Notes: a model not told the origin generated them from the sequence alone. 49,281 nt of DNA from CAJINA01 sp964647585 (GCA_964647585.1 CAZYGG010000027.1:1-49281); one strand, 5' to 3'. Positions 31,982 to 40,961 are shown, numbered from the stretch's first letter. Program-made: numbers and translations.

Positions 31982-33748
31982 CTAAGGCAATGGCACCCCG
32001 GCCTCATCCCAGCCCCGCAGGCGGTAGTAATCCTGAACCATCTGGCCAAGATCAGCTTCACTAATGTTTTTTCCGGAGTCAGACAGTCTTCGGTGAAGTT
32101 TCGGGGGGAGTTTGTCGTCTTCTGCGGTAATGCCTTCACGGATATTGAAGCGTCTAACCAAGCTGGAAACGGCGGCCGCCTTGGCGGCAAGGGCATCCTT
32201 GTCTACATCGAGCCCTGTGACGGCGTTGATAATCTCTACCAGAGCCGCCCAGGGGTAGAGGTCGCGATAGAACCGGCAGAGGATCAGGGTATCGAAAATG
32301 GTGAGTCGGTCTTCAAAGTCGATAAACATTTCGGCCTTACCTTCTATCTGGTCGGGTTTTATCATTCCGGATAGCTCCGGCTTGTAGAAGGTGGACCGCA
32401 GATGACAGGCGCCGCGGTCCGACGTTGCATAGGCGAGTCCCATTCCCTTGAGACTTCTTGGATCATACCCAGCCGGCTCCATCCCCTTGACGTGCACCGC
32501 CACATCTTCCATATTCCAGGTTTTGGCCGCAGGCTTTATTCCTTCAGCAAGGATGGCACCGATTCCTTCCCGCCGGGCAATTTGATCTAAGAGCGCGGCA
32601 ATGGCATCCACATGGCCGGGCGCGATGTCATGTTCGATTCTGCCCAGGCGCTTCGCTTCCATGGCAAAAGCGCAGAGGTTCCCGGCAGTAATGGTGTCCA
32701 TTCCGAGCCGGTCGCAGATGTCGTTCAGCCATGCGATCTCTTCAATGCTATCAACCATGCAGAGCCCGCCAAAGGCGTAGATGGTTTCGTATTCAGGGCC
32801 TTCGATTTTCAGACCCGCGTGCCGCCCCTTTTGGATCGTAGTCATGCGGCCACAGGCCATGAGGCACTTGGCGCAGGCATTGGGTTTGACGTGGCAACGG
32901 TCGTGAAGGGCATCCGCCCCGATTTTTTCCCAGTGGTCGCAGGTCCCCTTTTCCCAATACCCGGTGGGAAAGGCGTTAGCATTGTTCATAATCTTGACCA
33001 TCTGGCTGGTACCCATGGATTTGTACGCCTTTACTCCGGGGTTTTCCCTGGATTCTGTGGCGACTTCCTTGGTCAGTTGCCGTACTGCTTTTGGATCATT
33101 CAGAGGCCGTCTCCGGTCACCCTGAAAGAGTAACGCCTTGACCTGTTTGGAGCCGAGCACCGTACCGACTCCGGCGCGGCCAGCGCTTCGCCACTTGTCA
33201 TTTTTGATCACCGAAAAGCGGACCCCGTTTTCTGCCGCCGGTCCGATAACCACGGCGCCGGTCTTTTTGAACCCGGCATCAGAAGCGGCGAATTGCTTAA
33301 CCACAGCCTCTTCGGTTTCGTAGGTCTCCATGCCCCACAAATTACCGGCCTTATGAAATTCGACCCGGTCGGGGAAGATAGCTATGACTGTAGGCACTGC
33401 CGACCGCCCCGAAAGGACAATGGCATCAAAGCCTGTCGCATCCATTGCTTCGGGCACTTTCCCACCTGAATAAGATTCGGCGTAGCATCCGGTCAGAGGA
33501 CTCTTGGTAAAGACACCGTACCGGCTTGATCCCCAGATGCTGGAAGCAGCCACCGGTCCGGTGGCAAAAATCAAACAGTTTTCCGGGGCCATGGGATCTA
33601 CACCGGGAGGATTGAGGTCAAAAAGAAGTTTTGAAGCCAGCCCCTTTCCACCGAGCAGATCAGAAAGAACGGAATCTGCCACCGGCTCGATGATAAAATC
33701 TGGCCGGGTCAGGTCAATTTTTAATATTCTTCCGAAAAATCCATTCAT
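31982..33748 (-). CDS. Tungsten-type aldehyde:ferredoxin oxidoreductase
   Basis: AOR-family enzymes oxidise aldehydes to acids with ferredoxin, using a tungsto-bispterin and a [4Fe-4S] cluster. This 588-residue protein has the family start MNGFFGRILKIDLT, the pterin-binding N-terminal domain (GGKGLASKLLF, GSSRYGVFTKSPLTGCYAESYSGG), and cluster cysteines C292, C295, C299 (CAKCLMAC) and C491 (LILCRFYRDLY). The active-site region EGPEYETIYAFGG is present. AAGGAG precedes ATG. It is the last of a four-gene run (M20 hydrolase, small protein, NimA-like protein, AOR) downstream of an aminotransferase and a transporter, suggesting it oxidises an amine-derived aldehyde (inference). Confidence 0.93.
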   Translation of the reverse strand: MNGFFGRILKIDLTRPDFIIEPVADSVLSDLLGGKGLASKLLFDLNPPGVDPMAPENCLIFATGPVAASSIWGSSRYGVFTKSPLTGCYAESYSGGKVPEAMDATGFDAIVLSGRSAVPTVIAIFPDRVEFHKAGNLWGMETYETEEAVVKQFAASDAGFKKTGAVVIGPAAENGVRFSVIKNDKWRSAGRAGVGTVLGSKQVKALLFQGDRRRPLNDPKAVRQLTKEVATESRENPGVKAYKSMGTSQMVKIMNNANAFPTGYWEKGTCDHWEKIGADALHDRCHVKPNACAKCLMACGRMTTIQKGRHAGLKIEGPEYETIYAFGGLCMVDSIEEIAWLNDICDRLGMDTITAGNLCAFAMEAKRLGRIEHDIAPGHVDAIAALLDQIARREGIGAILAEGIKPAAKTWNMEDVAVHVKGMEPAGYDPRSLKGMGLAYATSDRGACHLRSTFYKPELSGMIKPDQIEGKAEMFIDFEDRLTIFDTLILCRFYRDLYPWAALVEIINAVTGLDVDKDALAAKAAAVSSLVRRFNIREGITAEDDKLPPKLHRRLSDSGKNISEADLGQMVQDYYRLRGWDEAGVPLP

Positions 33749-33766
33749 AGACTGTCTCCTTATGCT

Positions 33767-34225
33767 TTAGAAGCCTGAAGCCTTGCCGGTCATGCGTTGA
33801 ATGTCGATGCGGATAATGGCCGTAGCCCGCACCTTGTCATCCGAAAAGGTCCCGTGGTTATCAGCGTAGCGATGAAAAATGATATCCAGGGCATTTCGCT
33901 TTTCTTCCGGCATCTTGATGAAAGCCGCCCGTCCGAAACCGATGATGCTTTGATAACGCATGCTCCAGTCACAGGGTGCCTCCGATTCTATGGTCTCGAA
34001 GAGGGCGTCGACCTCGAAGCAGACCTCCGGGTTTCTGGTCAGGGCCTCGATTTTCTTCCCCTTCAAGGCGCTGTGGAGATAGATCGCGTTGTCGTGATAG
34101 GCAAAGCACATGGGAACGAGGTATGGGCAACCGTCGTCGATCATGGCGATTCGGCAAACCATAGCGTTCTTAAGAATATCATGGATCTCGGCGATATCTG
34201 AGATCTCTTTGTCTTTTCTTCTCAT
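33767..34225 (-). CDS. Pyridoxamine 5'-phosphate oxidase-fold (NimA-like) flavoprotein
   Basis: This split-barrel flavoprotein has 152 residues from ATG 34225 (MRRKDKEI). Family features are IHDILKNAMVCRIAMIDDGCPYLVPMCFAYHDNAIYLHSALKGKK, where R-x-A...G-x-P-Y-x-V-P-M and YLHSA...G-KK are the NimA/5-nitroimidazole-reductase-like flavin-binding signature, and VCFEVD. The ATG overlaps the upstream stop codon as ATGA, supporting this start over the longer frame. Members bind FMN or haem; the true reaction is unknown. Operon context (aldehyde oxidoreductase downstream, hydrolase upstream) is the only hint. Confidence 0.85.
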   Translation of the reverse strand: MRRKDKEISDIAEIHDILKNAMVCRIAMIDDGCPYLVPMCFAYHDNAIYLHSALKGKKIEALTRNPEVCFEVDALFETIESEAPCDWSMRYQSIIGFGRAAFIKMPEEKRNALDIIFHRYADNHGTFSDDKVRATAIIRIDIQRMTGKASGF

Positions 34226-34560
34226 GGGATCAATTCCCCGTAAAAGTAAAAATTCATTCCATCGGGTAAATCTGCGGAGAGCATTCGATCCTTCCATTTT
34301 TGATCATAGTCCGGAAACAGCTTAGCCACCAGTATCAGGTGCCCAGTTTCCCTATCTCGAAAAGAGGCCTTTTCTTGAATGCCGGCTCCAGGTTCTTCCA
34401 GGGATACATAAACGGTTTTGAAGTCTTCTGTTTCATTTGACCGAACGGTGAGTTCGAAGATCAAGTAGGAACAACAGGCGTCGAGGTTCCGGCGAATTTC
34501 GGAAAAGGTCGATTGTTGTAGAGCATCCAGGTCTCCGCTGCATTGTGAAATTCCGCCCAT
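34222..34560 (-). CDS. Uncharacterised small protein in the AOR operon
   Basis: This protein has 112 residues from ATG 34560 (a TTG at 34581 would add seven). It lies between the M20 hydrolase stop (34565) and the NimA-like start, with ATGA overlap at its end, so it is an authentic operon member. The sequence alternates polar and hydrophobic residues (SYLIFELTVRSNETEDFKTVYVSL, HLILVAKLFPDYDQKW, MNFYFYGELIP), suggesting a beta-rich domain. It has no membrane helix and two adjacent Cys near residue 29. I recognise no family. Confidence 0.75.
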   Translation of the reverse strand: MGGISQCSGDLDALQQSTFSEIRRNLDACCSYLIFELTVRSNETEDFKTVYVSLEEPGAGIQEKASFRDRETGHLILVAKLFPDYDQKWKDRMLSADLPDGMNFYFYGELIP

Positions 34561-34564
34561 GGGT

Positions 34565-35728
34565 TTATCCGCACATATCAAGTATCAATGCCGCGTAAAT
34601 TCTGGCCGCGTCGATCAACTGCCCTATCGGAACCACATCCTTCGGCGTATGGGCCAAATACTCGTTGCCCGGCCCCAGCCCCACGCAGGGAATGCCTGCC
34701 TCATTGATAAAGGTGCCGTCCACCCCGAAATACCAGGCACCGGCCTTCCCGGTATCGCCAAGAACGGCCTTCCGGGCTGCCAGCATGGCCTGGACCACAG
34801 CTTCGTCCGGGTCGGTAAACATGGCCGGAAACCATTTCATTGGCACCACCTCAGCGCTGAACTCGGGGTCATCGTCACGAATCTCATCCACTATGCGGCG
34901 AAATCCATCCAGAAGTTGATCCTGGCTCTCTTCAGGAAAGAACCTCCGGTCGATGACCGCTTCGCACCGGTCCGGCACGATGGGGGTCAGGGCGCCGGGG
35001 CTAGCGCAGATGTCCAGCACTGTAACCGTGGCCTTTCCGAGAAAGGCATGGTCGGGGAGAGGGTAACGGGTCTGCAAGATTTCGAGAAACCGGTTCATTT
35101 TGAAAATGGCGTTAATGCCCCCCTGGGGATAGCCGCCGTGGGATGTTCTGCCTCGAACCGTTACCTTAGCCTCGAATTTGCCCCGGTGCCCCACATAGAC
35201 CTGAAGGCCGCTGGCCTCTCCGCTAACGGCGACATCGGCTCGCAGGCCATTTTCCAATAGATGCTTGATGCCCTCGCCTCTGGCCATCTCTTCCCTGGAT
35301 ACACAGGTGACCAACACGTCTCCGGCCAGTTTTCGATCCAGTTTTTTAATCGCCGCTCCGGCATGGACCATGGCGGCAATAGCGCCCTTCATGTCCGAGG
35401 CGCCGCGGCCGTAAATCACTTGTCCGTCATGGCCGAAGGGGGCCCCGTCGAGCACCTTACCGGAAAAGGGGTCGGCCATCTCACCTACCCCTGCGTGATC
35501 GATGTGGCCGTTAAACATGAGCGTGGGGCCGCTTCCCCTTCCCCTTATGATACCAACCACGTTGTGCAGGGCATCGGTAAAGACCTCATCAAATCCGAGA
35601 TCCTCCATTTCGGTCCGGATCACCCGGCTCACCGCCTCCTCCTCCAAGCTCAGGCTGGGGGTTTGGATCAATTTCTGGCAAAAGGTCTTTATTCTTTCGG
35701 TATTAAGAACCTTATCAACAGGATTCAT
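34565..35728 (-). CDS. M20-family metallo-amidohydrolase (ArgE/DapE/YgeY type), copy 1
   Basis: This zinc amidohydrolase has 387 residues from ATG 35728 (AAGGA upstream). M20 motifs are FNGHIDHAGVGEM (metal His, Asp), GRGASDMKGAIAAM (bridging Asp), SREEMARGEGIKHLL (catalytic Glu-Glu) and GEASGL, then the dimerisation-domain strand VRGRTSHGGYPQGGINAI and a C-terminal His in EYLAHTPKDVV. Family enzymes remove acyl, succinyl or carbamoyl groups from amino acids, or hydrolyse dipeptides. It starts the M20-small protein-NimA-AOR run, after livF. Confidence 0.9.
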   Translation of the reverse strand: MNPVDKVLNTERIKTFCQKLIQTPSLSLEEEAVSRVIRTEMEDLGFDEVFTDALHNVVGIIRGRGSGPTLMFNGHIDHAGVGEMADPFSGKVLDGAPFGHDGQVIYGRGASDMKGAIAAMVHAGAAIKKLDRKLAGDVLVTCVSREEMARGEGIKHLLENGLRADVAVSGEASGLQVYVGHRGKFEAKVTVRGRTSHGGYPQGGINAIFKMNRFLEILQTRYPLPDHAFLGKATVTVLDICASPGALTPIVPDRCEAVIDRRFFPEESQDQLLDGFRRIVDEIRDDDPEFSAEVVPMKWFPAMFTDPDEAVVQAMLAARKAVLGDTGKAGAWYFGVDGTFINEAGIPCVGLGPGNEYLAHTPKDVVPIGQLIDAARIYAALILDMCG

Positions 35729-35816
35729 TCTCTTTCCTTGGGTGCTTGAGACCGCTCCCGCAATATATGACAACATGCAAAGTGGATGCGATCATCAAAA
35801 CATTTTTGAACCATAC

Positions 35817-35874
35817 AGGCACAACGCGGTCAAAGAAGGTCATTGTCTAAAATGAAACGGTCCACGTTGTGCCT
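35817..35874. other. 10-bp inverted repeat downstream of livF
   Basis: AGGCACAACG (35817-35826) and CGTTGTGCCT (35865-35874) can pair across a 38-nt loop in the gap between livF and the M20 gene. No T-run follows in the minus direction; it may be a regulatory or mRNA-processing structure. Confidence 0.4.
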
Positions 35875-35920
35875 TTGTCGAAAATTATTTATAGATCAAG
35901 TAACAAACTTGACGGTTAGG

Positions 35921-36628
35921 TCAGTACCCGAGATACGATTTTTGCACATGGGGGTTCTCCATCAGGGCCTTCCCGCTGTCTTGCATCGTGATTTCGCCGT
36001 TTTCCAGGACATACCCTCGGGTGGCCACCTGAAGCGCCCATTTGGCGTTTTGCTCCACCAGTAAAATGGTAACCCCGCGCTCCTGGTATATTTGCTGGAT
36101 CACATCGAAGATCGCTTCGCGAACCACCGGCGCCAGGCCTAGACTCGGTTCATCCAGCATCAGGAGGTTCGGTTTGGATAAAATGCCCCGTGCTATGGCC
36201 AGCATCTGGGCTTCGCCCCCCGATAGGGTGCCTGCGTCCTGATTCTCCCTTTCCTTGAGCCTTGGAAAGAGTTCGAATACAAAGTCCATATCCTTGGCCA
36301 CGCCTGGCGAATCTTTTCGAATAAAGGCCCCCATGCGCAGGTTGTCGGTCACGGAAAGATCCGGAAAGACGCATCGTCCTTCGGGAACCTGAATGATTCC
36401 CATATTGACGATGCGGTGGGGCGGCTGGTTCTGAATGTCCTGACCATTATACTGGATCTGTCCGGCCTGGGTTTGGTTGACACCGGAGATGGTTTTAAGC
36501 AGGGTTGATTTCCCGGCTCCGTTGGCACCCAGCAAGGCCACCAATTCCCCCTGTGCCACCGACATGGAAACGTTGCTGAGAGCCATCGCCTTACCGTAGG
36601 AAACTTTCAGGTTTTCAATTTGCAGCAT
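35921..36628 (-). CDS. livF: Branched-chain-amino-acid-type ABC transporter ATPase LivF (intact)
   Basis: This 235-residue ABC ATPase is of the LivF type. Walker A is GANGAGKS (about 34-41), the Q-loop region is GIIQVPEGRCVFPDLSV, the signature is LSGGEAQMLAIARGIL and Walker B is LLMLDEPSLGL. It pairs with LivG to power the LivHM permease. AGGAGG lies before the ATG, which overlaps livG by 14 bp. This is the only intact livF; a 5' fragment of it is repeated at 40033-40186 by the tandem duplication that begins within this gene at 36475. Confidence 0.95.
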   Translation of the reverse strand: MLQIENLKVSYGKAMALSNVSMSVAQGELVALLGANGAGKSTLLKTISGVNQTQAGQIQYNGQDIQNQPPHRIVNMGIIQVPEGRCVFPDLSVTDNLRMGAFIRKDSPGVAKDMDFVFELFPRLKERENQDAGTLSGGEAQMLAIARGILSKPNLLMLDEPSLGLAPVVREAIFDVIQQIYQERGVTILLVEQNAKWALQVATRGYVLENGEITMQDSGKALMENPHVQKSYLGY

Positions 36629-37403
36629 TCGTGTCGCCTCCTAAGTATGCCTCGACCACCTTGGGATTGGTGTAAACAGCTTTTGGTTCCCCCTCGGCGA
36701 GTTTTTGGCCGTAATGCAGCACAACCAAACGATGAGAGATGCCCATGATCACTTTCATGACATGCTCAATGATCAAAATGGTGACACCCTGGCCGTTGAT
36801 CGCCTTAATCAGCTCGATCTGTCCCACCAGTTCGGCCGGATTGAGACCTGAGCTTGGTTCATCAAGGAGCAGTAATTTCGGGCCTGTGGCCAGAGCCCTG
36901 GCGATTTCCAGGCGCTTGGTCAGCGCGTATGGCAGGTTCTCGGCCAGTTCGTTTCGATACTGGGAGATTCCGACAAAAGCGAGCAGTTCATCGGCTTTTT
37001 GGCACGCCTTCCGATTATCGGTCAGCGCACCGCTGGCTCCGAATACCGCTTCGGCGGCCAGACGCCAGGGGCCTTTGCGACGCCGATCAACCAAGGCCGC
37101 AAGTACGTTTTCCAGAACGGTCAGTTTGGTAAAAATACGGACCACCTGAAAAGTCCTTGCCACCCCCAGGTTGTTGACAATGTGGGCTTTGAGCAGGGAG
37201 ATATCCCGGCCGCCAAACATAATGCACCCATCGCTCGGGGCAAAAGCACCGGAAATCAAGTTGATCAGGGTTGTCTTTCCGGCGCCGTTTGGACCGATGA
37301 GCCCCATGATTTCCCCCTTGTCGATGGCAAAGCTCACGTCGTTGACTGCGCACAACCCACCAAAGTATTTGGTCAGCCCTTTTGTACGAAGCATTTCGGT
37401 CAT
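36615..37403 (-). CDS. livG: ABC transporter ATPase LivG, duplication copy 1
   Basis: The 262-residue LivG ATPase has Walker A GPNGAGKT (about 36-43), the LivG-specific VARTFQVVRIFTKLTVLENV Q-loop region, Walker B KLLLLDEPSSGLN and the H-loop in IIEHVMKVIMG. The ABC signature reads LPYALTKRLEIARAL, lacking the Gly of the usual LSYGxQ; variants of this sort occur in some LivG proteins. Its ATG overlaps the livM stop by 4 bp. The protein is identical to the copy at 40173-40961. Confidence 0.95.
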   Translation of the reverse strand: MTEMLRTKGLTKYFGGLCAVNDVSFAIDKGEIMGLIGPNGAGKTTLINLISGAFAPSDGCIMFGGRDISLLKAHIVNNLGVARTFQVVRIFTKLTVLENVLAALVDRRRKGPWRLAAEAVFGASGALTDNRKACQKADELLAFVGISQYRNELAENLPYALTKRLEIARALATGPKLLLLDEPSSGLNPAELVGQIELIKAINGQGVTILIIEHVMKVIMGISHRLVVLHYGQKLAEGEPKAVYTNPKVVEAYLGGDTNAAN

Positions 37404-38407
37404 CCCCCAGTTCCTCCTTTCTCACTTTTTCGATTATTAACTAATCTTCCCTGAATGCTTCGAAAAAGACCGACCATGCCTTCACGCATGAACAAGATGG
37501 TCAGGATCAGTAGCAATCCGTAAATCACCAAGCGGACGTCCATTTTCAAAAAGTCTTCCAGGTAACGGAGCCACTCGGAAAGAAAGGTCAGCAGGATGGC
37601 GCCCAGGATTGGTCCGGCGATGGTACCCAATCCGCCAACCATGACCATGGTCAAGGTGTCAAAGGTGGTATGCAGGGCCATGGTTTCCGGACTGACCAGC
37701 CGGACAAAATGTGCGAACAGAGCCCCGGCAAATCCGGCAAAAAAGGCGCTAATTGTAAATACCGCCAGTTTGTAGGCAGCGATGTTGACACCGATACTGC
37801 GCGCACCGGTTTCATCGTCTCGAAGGGCCTGCAGACTGACCCCGAACTCGGATCGGGTCAGGCGTTGCATGCAGAACAGCGTAAGTAGGACTGCGGCCAG
37901 CACCACATAATAATAGTCCTGCTCAAAATAGAATTTCATTCGCCAGTCCCCGATTTGGATGGGGGTAAGTAGGGGCACGCCAGAGAGGCCCAGAGAACCC
38001 CGGGTCAGATCGACCCAGTTGACCGCTACCAGGCGGAGAATTTCGGCAAATCCGATGGTGGTAATGGCCAAGTAAGGTCCGGAAAGCCGCAGGGCCGGAA
38101 TACCTAGTAGCAAGCCGAAAAAGGCCGCCACCAAGCCGCCACCAAAAAGCCCGGCCCAGGGGGATATGCCGAGTTCCATGGCCAATAAGGCACTGGTGTA
38201 GGCGCCGATTCCGAAAAAGGCCGCATGGCCCAGGTTCAACTGACCGGTAAAGCCTGCCAGCAGGTTCCAGCTCAGGGTCATGATCACGAATATCCCCGCC
38301 ATGACCACGATATGCATGAAATACCGGTCTTGAACCAATTTAGGCAACAATATCAATGCGGTCAGGGCTATGAGACGGTACACCCAAGTTTTTACTTTCG
38401 CGTTCAT
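37400..38407 (-). CDS. livM: ABC transporter permease LivM, duplication copy 1
   Basis: This 335-residue inner-membrane permease has about nine to ten helices. The LivM hallmarks are LLAGFTGQLNLGHAAFFGIGAYTSALL, YLAITTIGFAEILRLVAVNW and the EAA-like coupling region RDDETGARSIGVNIAAYKLAVFTISAFFAGFAGAL. It partners LivH. Its start overlaps the livH stop by 4 bp and its stop overlaps the livG start by 4 bp. It is identical to the copy at 40958-41965. Confidence 0.95.
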   Translation of the reverse strand: MNAKVKTWVYRLIALTALILLPKLVQDRYFMHIVVMAGIFVIMTLSWNLLAGFTGQLNLGHAAFFGIGAYTSALLAMELGISPWAGLFGGGLVAAFFGLLLGIPALRLSGPYLAITTIGFAEILRLVAVNWVDLTRGSLGLSGVPLLTPIQIGDWRMKFYFEQDYYYVVLAAVLLTLFCMQRLTRSEFGVSLQALRDDETGARSIGVNIAAYKLAVFTISAFFAGFAGALFAHFVRLVSPETMALHTTFDTLTMVMVGGLGTIAGPILGAILLTFLSEWLRYLEDFLKMDVRLVIYGLLLILTILFMREGMVGLFRSIQGRLVNNRKSEKGGTGG

Positions 38408-39285
38408 GTCCCCTCCTTTTGCCCGAACAGACCGCTGGGTCGGATCAACAACACCATGATGATGATGACAAAGCCGATGGCGTGTTTGTATTCCATGGCG
38501 ATGTAATTACCGCCCAGGGCTTCCGCTACACCGAGAATGAATCCACCGAAGATGGCACCGCGGATATTACCCATGCCGCCCAAAATGGTTACCACAAACG
38601 CCTTCAAGGTCGGCATGGCCCCCATTAGCGGGTGAACGGCAAAAAGCGTGCCGTAGAGGACGCCGCCCACACCGGCCAGGGCCGCACCCAGGGCAAAAGT
38701 GAGCATGTAGACGAAATCGATGTTGATCCCCATAAGCTGGGCGGCAAACCGATTCTGACTGGTGGCCTGGATGGCCACGCCGACCCGGGATCGGTTCAGA
38801 AAGATTTGGAGTGCGGAGATGGTTACCATAGAAAAGCCAAAGCAGAACAACCGCAACACGCTGGTGGAAGCCACACCCAGATTGATCGTGGCATTGCCAA
38901 ATGGATCGTCCAGCATGCGGGGCGTGGCCCCGAAAAAGAGTTGTGCCAGATTCTCAAGCAGGATAAAAAGACCGATGGAAACCATGATGGTGTCGATGTC
39001 GGTCCACCGGGTCATCAGAGGTCGGAAAACAATCCGTTCGGTGACGATGCCGAGCAGCCCCACCATTGCCGCCGCAGCGATCACCGATCCGACCCAACCC
39101 ATCCATCCCGGAATCCAGGCCATGACAAAGACCGCCGTGTAGGCCCCAACCATGGTGTAATCACCATGGGCGAAGTTGCTGATTTTCATGACGCCGAAAA
39201 TCATGGTCAGCCCGATGGCGATCAGACTGTAGATGGCCCCGATGATCAGACCATTGAGTATTTGTTGAAAAAATAAGGATTCCAT
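38404..39285 (-). CDS. livH: ABC transporter permease LivH, duplication copy 1
   Basis: LivH permease of 293 residues with about eight helices, starting FFQQILNGLIIGAIYSLIAIGLTMIFGVMKISNFAHGDYTM, the strongly conserved LivH opening. The coupling region is SQNRFAAQLMGINIDFVYMLTFALGAALAGVGGVLYG, followed by VTILGGMGNIRGAIFGGFILGVAEAL. In this copy the gene follows the broken livF'/livJ' junction rather than an intact livJ. It is identical to the copy at 41962-42843. Confidence 0.95.
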   Translation of the reverse strand: MESLFFQQILNGLIIGAIYSLIAIGLTMIFGVMKISNFAHGDYTMVGAYTAVFVMAWIPGWMGWVGSVIAAAAMVGLLGIVTERIVFRPLMTRWTDIDTIMVSIGLFILLENLAQLFFGATPRMLDDPFGNATINLGVASTSVLRLFCFGFSMVTISALQIFLNRSRVGVAIQATSQNRFAAQLMGINIDFVYMLTFALGAALAGVGGVLYGTLFAVHPLMGAMPTLKAFVVTILGGMGNIRGAIFGGFILGVAEALGGNYIAMEYKHAIGFVIIIMVLLIRPSGLFGQKEGT

Positions 39286-39322
39286 AATCCATCCATTAGA
39301 ATTACCGCCGACTTTCAGCGGG

Positions 39323-39356
39323 GGTGTAAAGGGTGGGTTCCCCCACCCTTTACACC
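39323..39356 (-). other. Perfect 15-bp hairpin between livJ' and livH, unit 1
   Basis: GGTGTAAAGGGTGGG (39323-39337), loop TTCC, CCCACCCTTTACACC (39342-39356). It is a very stable stem without a following T-run. In transporter operons such stems downstream of the binding-protein gene protect its mRNA or attenuate read-through. It is repeated in unit 2 at 42881-42914. Confidence 0.6.
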
Positions 39357-39429
39357 TGGTTGACAGGGCTAACCAATGGCAGGCTCTCTGCCTGGTAGAA
39401 CATCTATCGGCAAAGAGCCGGGGTCGAGG

Positions 39430-40032
39430 TTATTTACACTTGCGCTGGTTCCAGGGCAGCGGCTTTTGGTAGGTCTTGGCGGCCCGATCGGACGGATAGA
39501 TGATCTGGGTGTCTGGCTTGCACTCATCGTCAAGCTGAACCTGAACCACCGATGGGAGGACGCTATGTACCTGGCCGTCTTTGCCAAACTTCATTTGACC
39601 CTGCGAAAGCTTCATGTCCGTCCTGGCCAAGGCATCGCGAATTTTTTGACGATCCCTGCCGAGTTTTCCGGAAGGGCTGCCCGCCCGTTTGACGGCATCG
39701 AGGATGACCATCAGGTTGTCATATCCCTGGCTCGAAAAAATACCCGGCCGGCTGCCCGGGTATTTTGCGGTGTAAGCGTTTACAAATGCGGCTGTCACCG
39801 GGTCTTTCATGGCCTTGGTCGGCTCCAGAGACGAGCCCATGGCATATTCGCTGATGGCGCCGGTCATTTTGAAATACGCTTCGGTGAACTGGCCACCCAC
39901 GCCGATCCACTGGGTAGCAAAGTCCAGTTCCTTGGCCTGTTTCTGAATCAATGCCGCTTCGGTGGTGGAGGCGATGTTGAAGACCACGTCCGGATCCAGG
40001 TCTTTCAGTTTGGAAATCGGAGCAGTAAAGTC
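39430..40032 (-). pseudogene. livJ 3' fragment (C-terminal half) at the duplication junction
   Basis: This fragment encodes the last 200 or so residues of LivJ (from TDFTAPISKL to the end), identical to the intact gene at 42988-44211, but joined at 40033 to the 5' part of livF in a different reading frame. It has no start codon or signal peptide of its own. A short out-of-frame ATG inside livF' can read into it, but that would give a cytoplasmic fragment. It is a by-product of the tandem duplication. Confidence 0.9.
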
Positions 40033-40186
40033 GGTTGACACCGGAGATGGTTTTAAGCAGGGTTGATTTCCCGGCTCCGTTGGCACCCAGCAAGGCCACC
40101 AATTCCCCCTGTGCCACCGACATGGAAACGTTGCTGAGAGCCATCGCCTTACCGTAGGAAACTTTCAGGTTTTCAATTTGCAGCAT
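40033..40186 (-). pseudogene. livF 5' fragment fused out of frame to livJ'
   Basis: The first 51 codons of livF, including Walker A GANGAGKS, run into the livJ fragment at the GGTT junction. Reading continues in the wrong frame to a stop at 39719, giving a 155-residue chimera without signature or Walker B motifs. It retains the normal livF ribosome site and overlaps the second livG by 14 bp, so it is probably translated but inactive as an ATPase. Confidence 0.9.
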
Positions 40187-40961
40187 TCGTGTCGCCTCCT
40201 AAGTATGCCTCGACCACCTTGGGATTGGTGTAAACAGCTTTTGGTTCCCCCTCGGCGAGTTTTTGGCCGTAATGCAGCACAACCAAACGATGAGAGATGC
40301 CCATGATCACTTTCATGACATGCTCAATGATCAAAATGGTGACACCCTGGCCGTTGATCGCCTTAATCAGCTCGATCTGTCCCACCAGTTCGGCCGGATT
40401 GAGACCTGAGCTTGGTTCATCAAGGAGCAGTAATTTCGGGCCTGTGGCCAGAGCCCTGGCGATTTCCAGGCGCTTGGTCAGCGCGTATGGCAGGTTCTCG
40501 GCCAGTTCGTTTCGATACTGGGAGATTCCGACAAAAGCGAGCAGTTCATCGGCTTTTTGGCACGCCTTCCGATTATCGGTCAGCGCACCGCTGGCTCCGA
40601 ATACCGCTTCGGCGGCCAGACGCCAGGGGCCTTTGCGACGCCGATCAACCAAGGCCGCAAGTACGTTTTCCAGAACGGTCAGTTTGGTAAAAATACGGAC
40701 CACCTGAAAAGTCCTTGCCACCCCCAGGTTGTTGACAATGTGGGCTTTGAGCAGGGAGATATCCCGGCCGCCAAACATAATGCACCCATCGCTCGGGGCA
40801 AAAGCACCGGAAATCAAGTTGATCAGGGTTGTCTTTCCGGCGCCGTTTGGACCGATGAGCCCCATGATTTCCCCCTTGTCGATGGCAAAGCTCACGTCGT
40901 TGACTGCGCACAACCCACCAAAGTATTTGGTCAGCCCTTTTGTACGAAGCATTTCGGTCAT
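40173..40961 (-). CDS. livG: ABC transporter ATPase LivG, duplication copy 2
   Basis: The protein is identical over all 262 residues to the LivG at 36615-37403, including Walker A GPNGAGKT and the LPYALTK signature variant. In transcription order this copy comes first, directly after the intact livJ-livH-livM, and is followed by the broken livF'. Its natural LivF partner must come from the intact gene 3.5 kb further downstream. Confidence 0.95.
   Translation of the reverse strand: MTEMLRTKGLTKYFGGLCAVNDVSFAIDKGEIMGLIGPNGAGKTTLINLISGAFAPSDGCIMFGGRDISLLKAHIVNNLGVARTFQVVRIFTKLTVLENVLAALVDRRRKGPWRLAAEAVFGASGALTDNRKACQKADELLAFVGISQYRNELAENLPYALTKRLEIARALATGPKLLLLDEPSSGLNPAELVGQIELIKAINGQGVTILIIEHVMKVIMGISHRLVVLHYGQKLAEGEPKAVYTNPKVVEAYLGGDTNAAN

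Larger units (their letters stand above)
36475..40032. repeat. Tandem duplication, unit 1 (3558 bp)
   Basis: Unit 1 carries the livF 5' end, livG, livM, livH and the livJ 3' end. Every gene and intergenic feature recurs 3558 bp further on, and all encoded proteins are identical between units. The breakpoint is a 4-bp GGTT microhomology shared by livF (36475-36478), the junction (40033-40036) and livJ (43591-43594). Confidence 0.95.

Noticed and set aside
39323..39356. Reading the livJ-livH hairpin as an intrinsic terminator
   Set aside because: There is no T-run after the stem in the transcribed direction, and the downstream permease genes depend on read-through.
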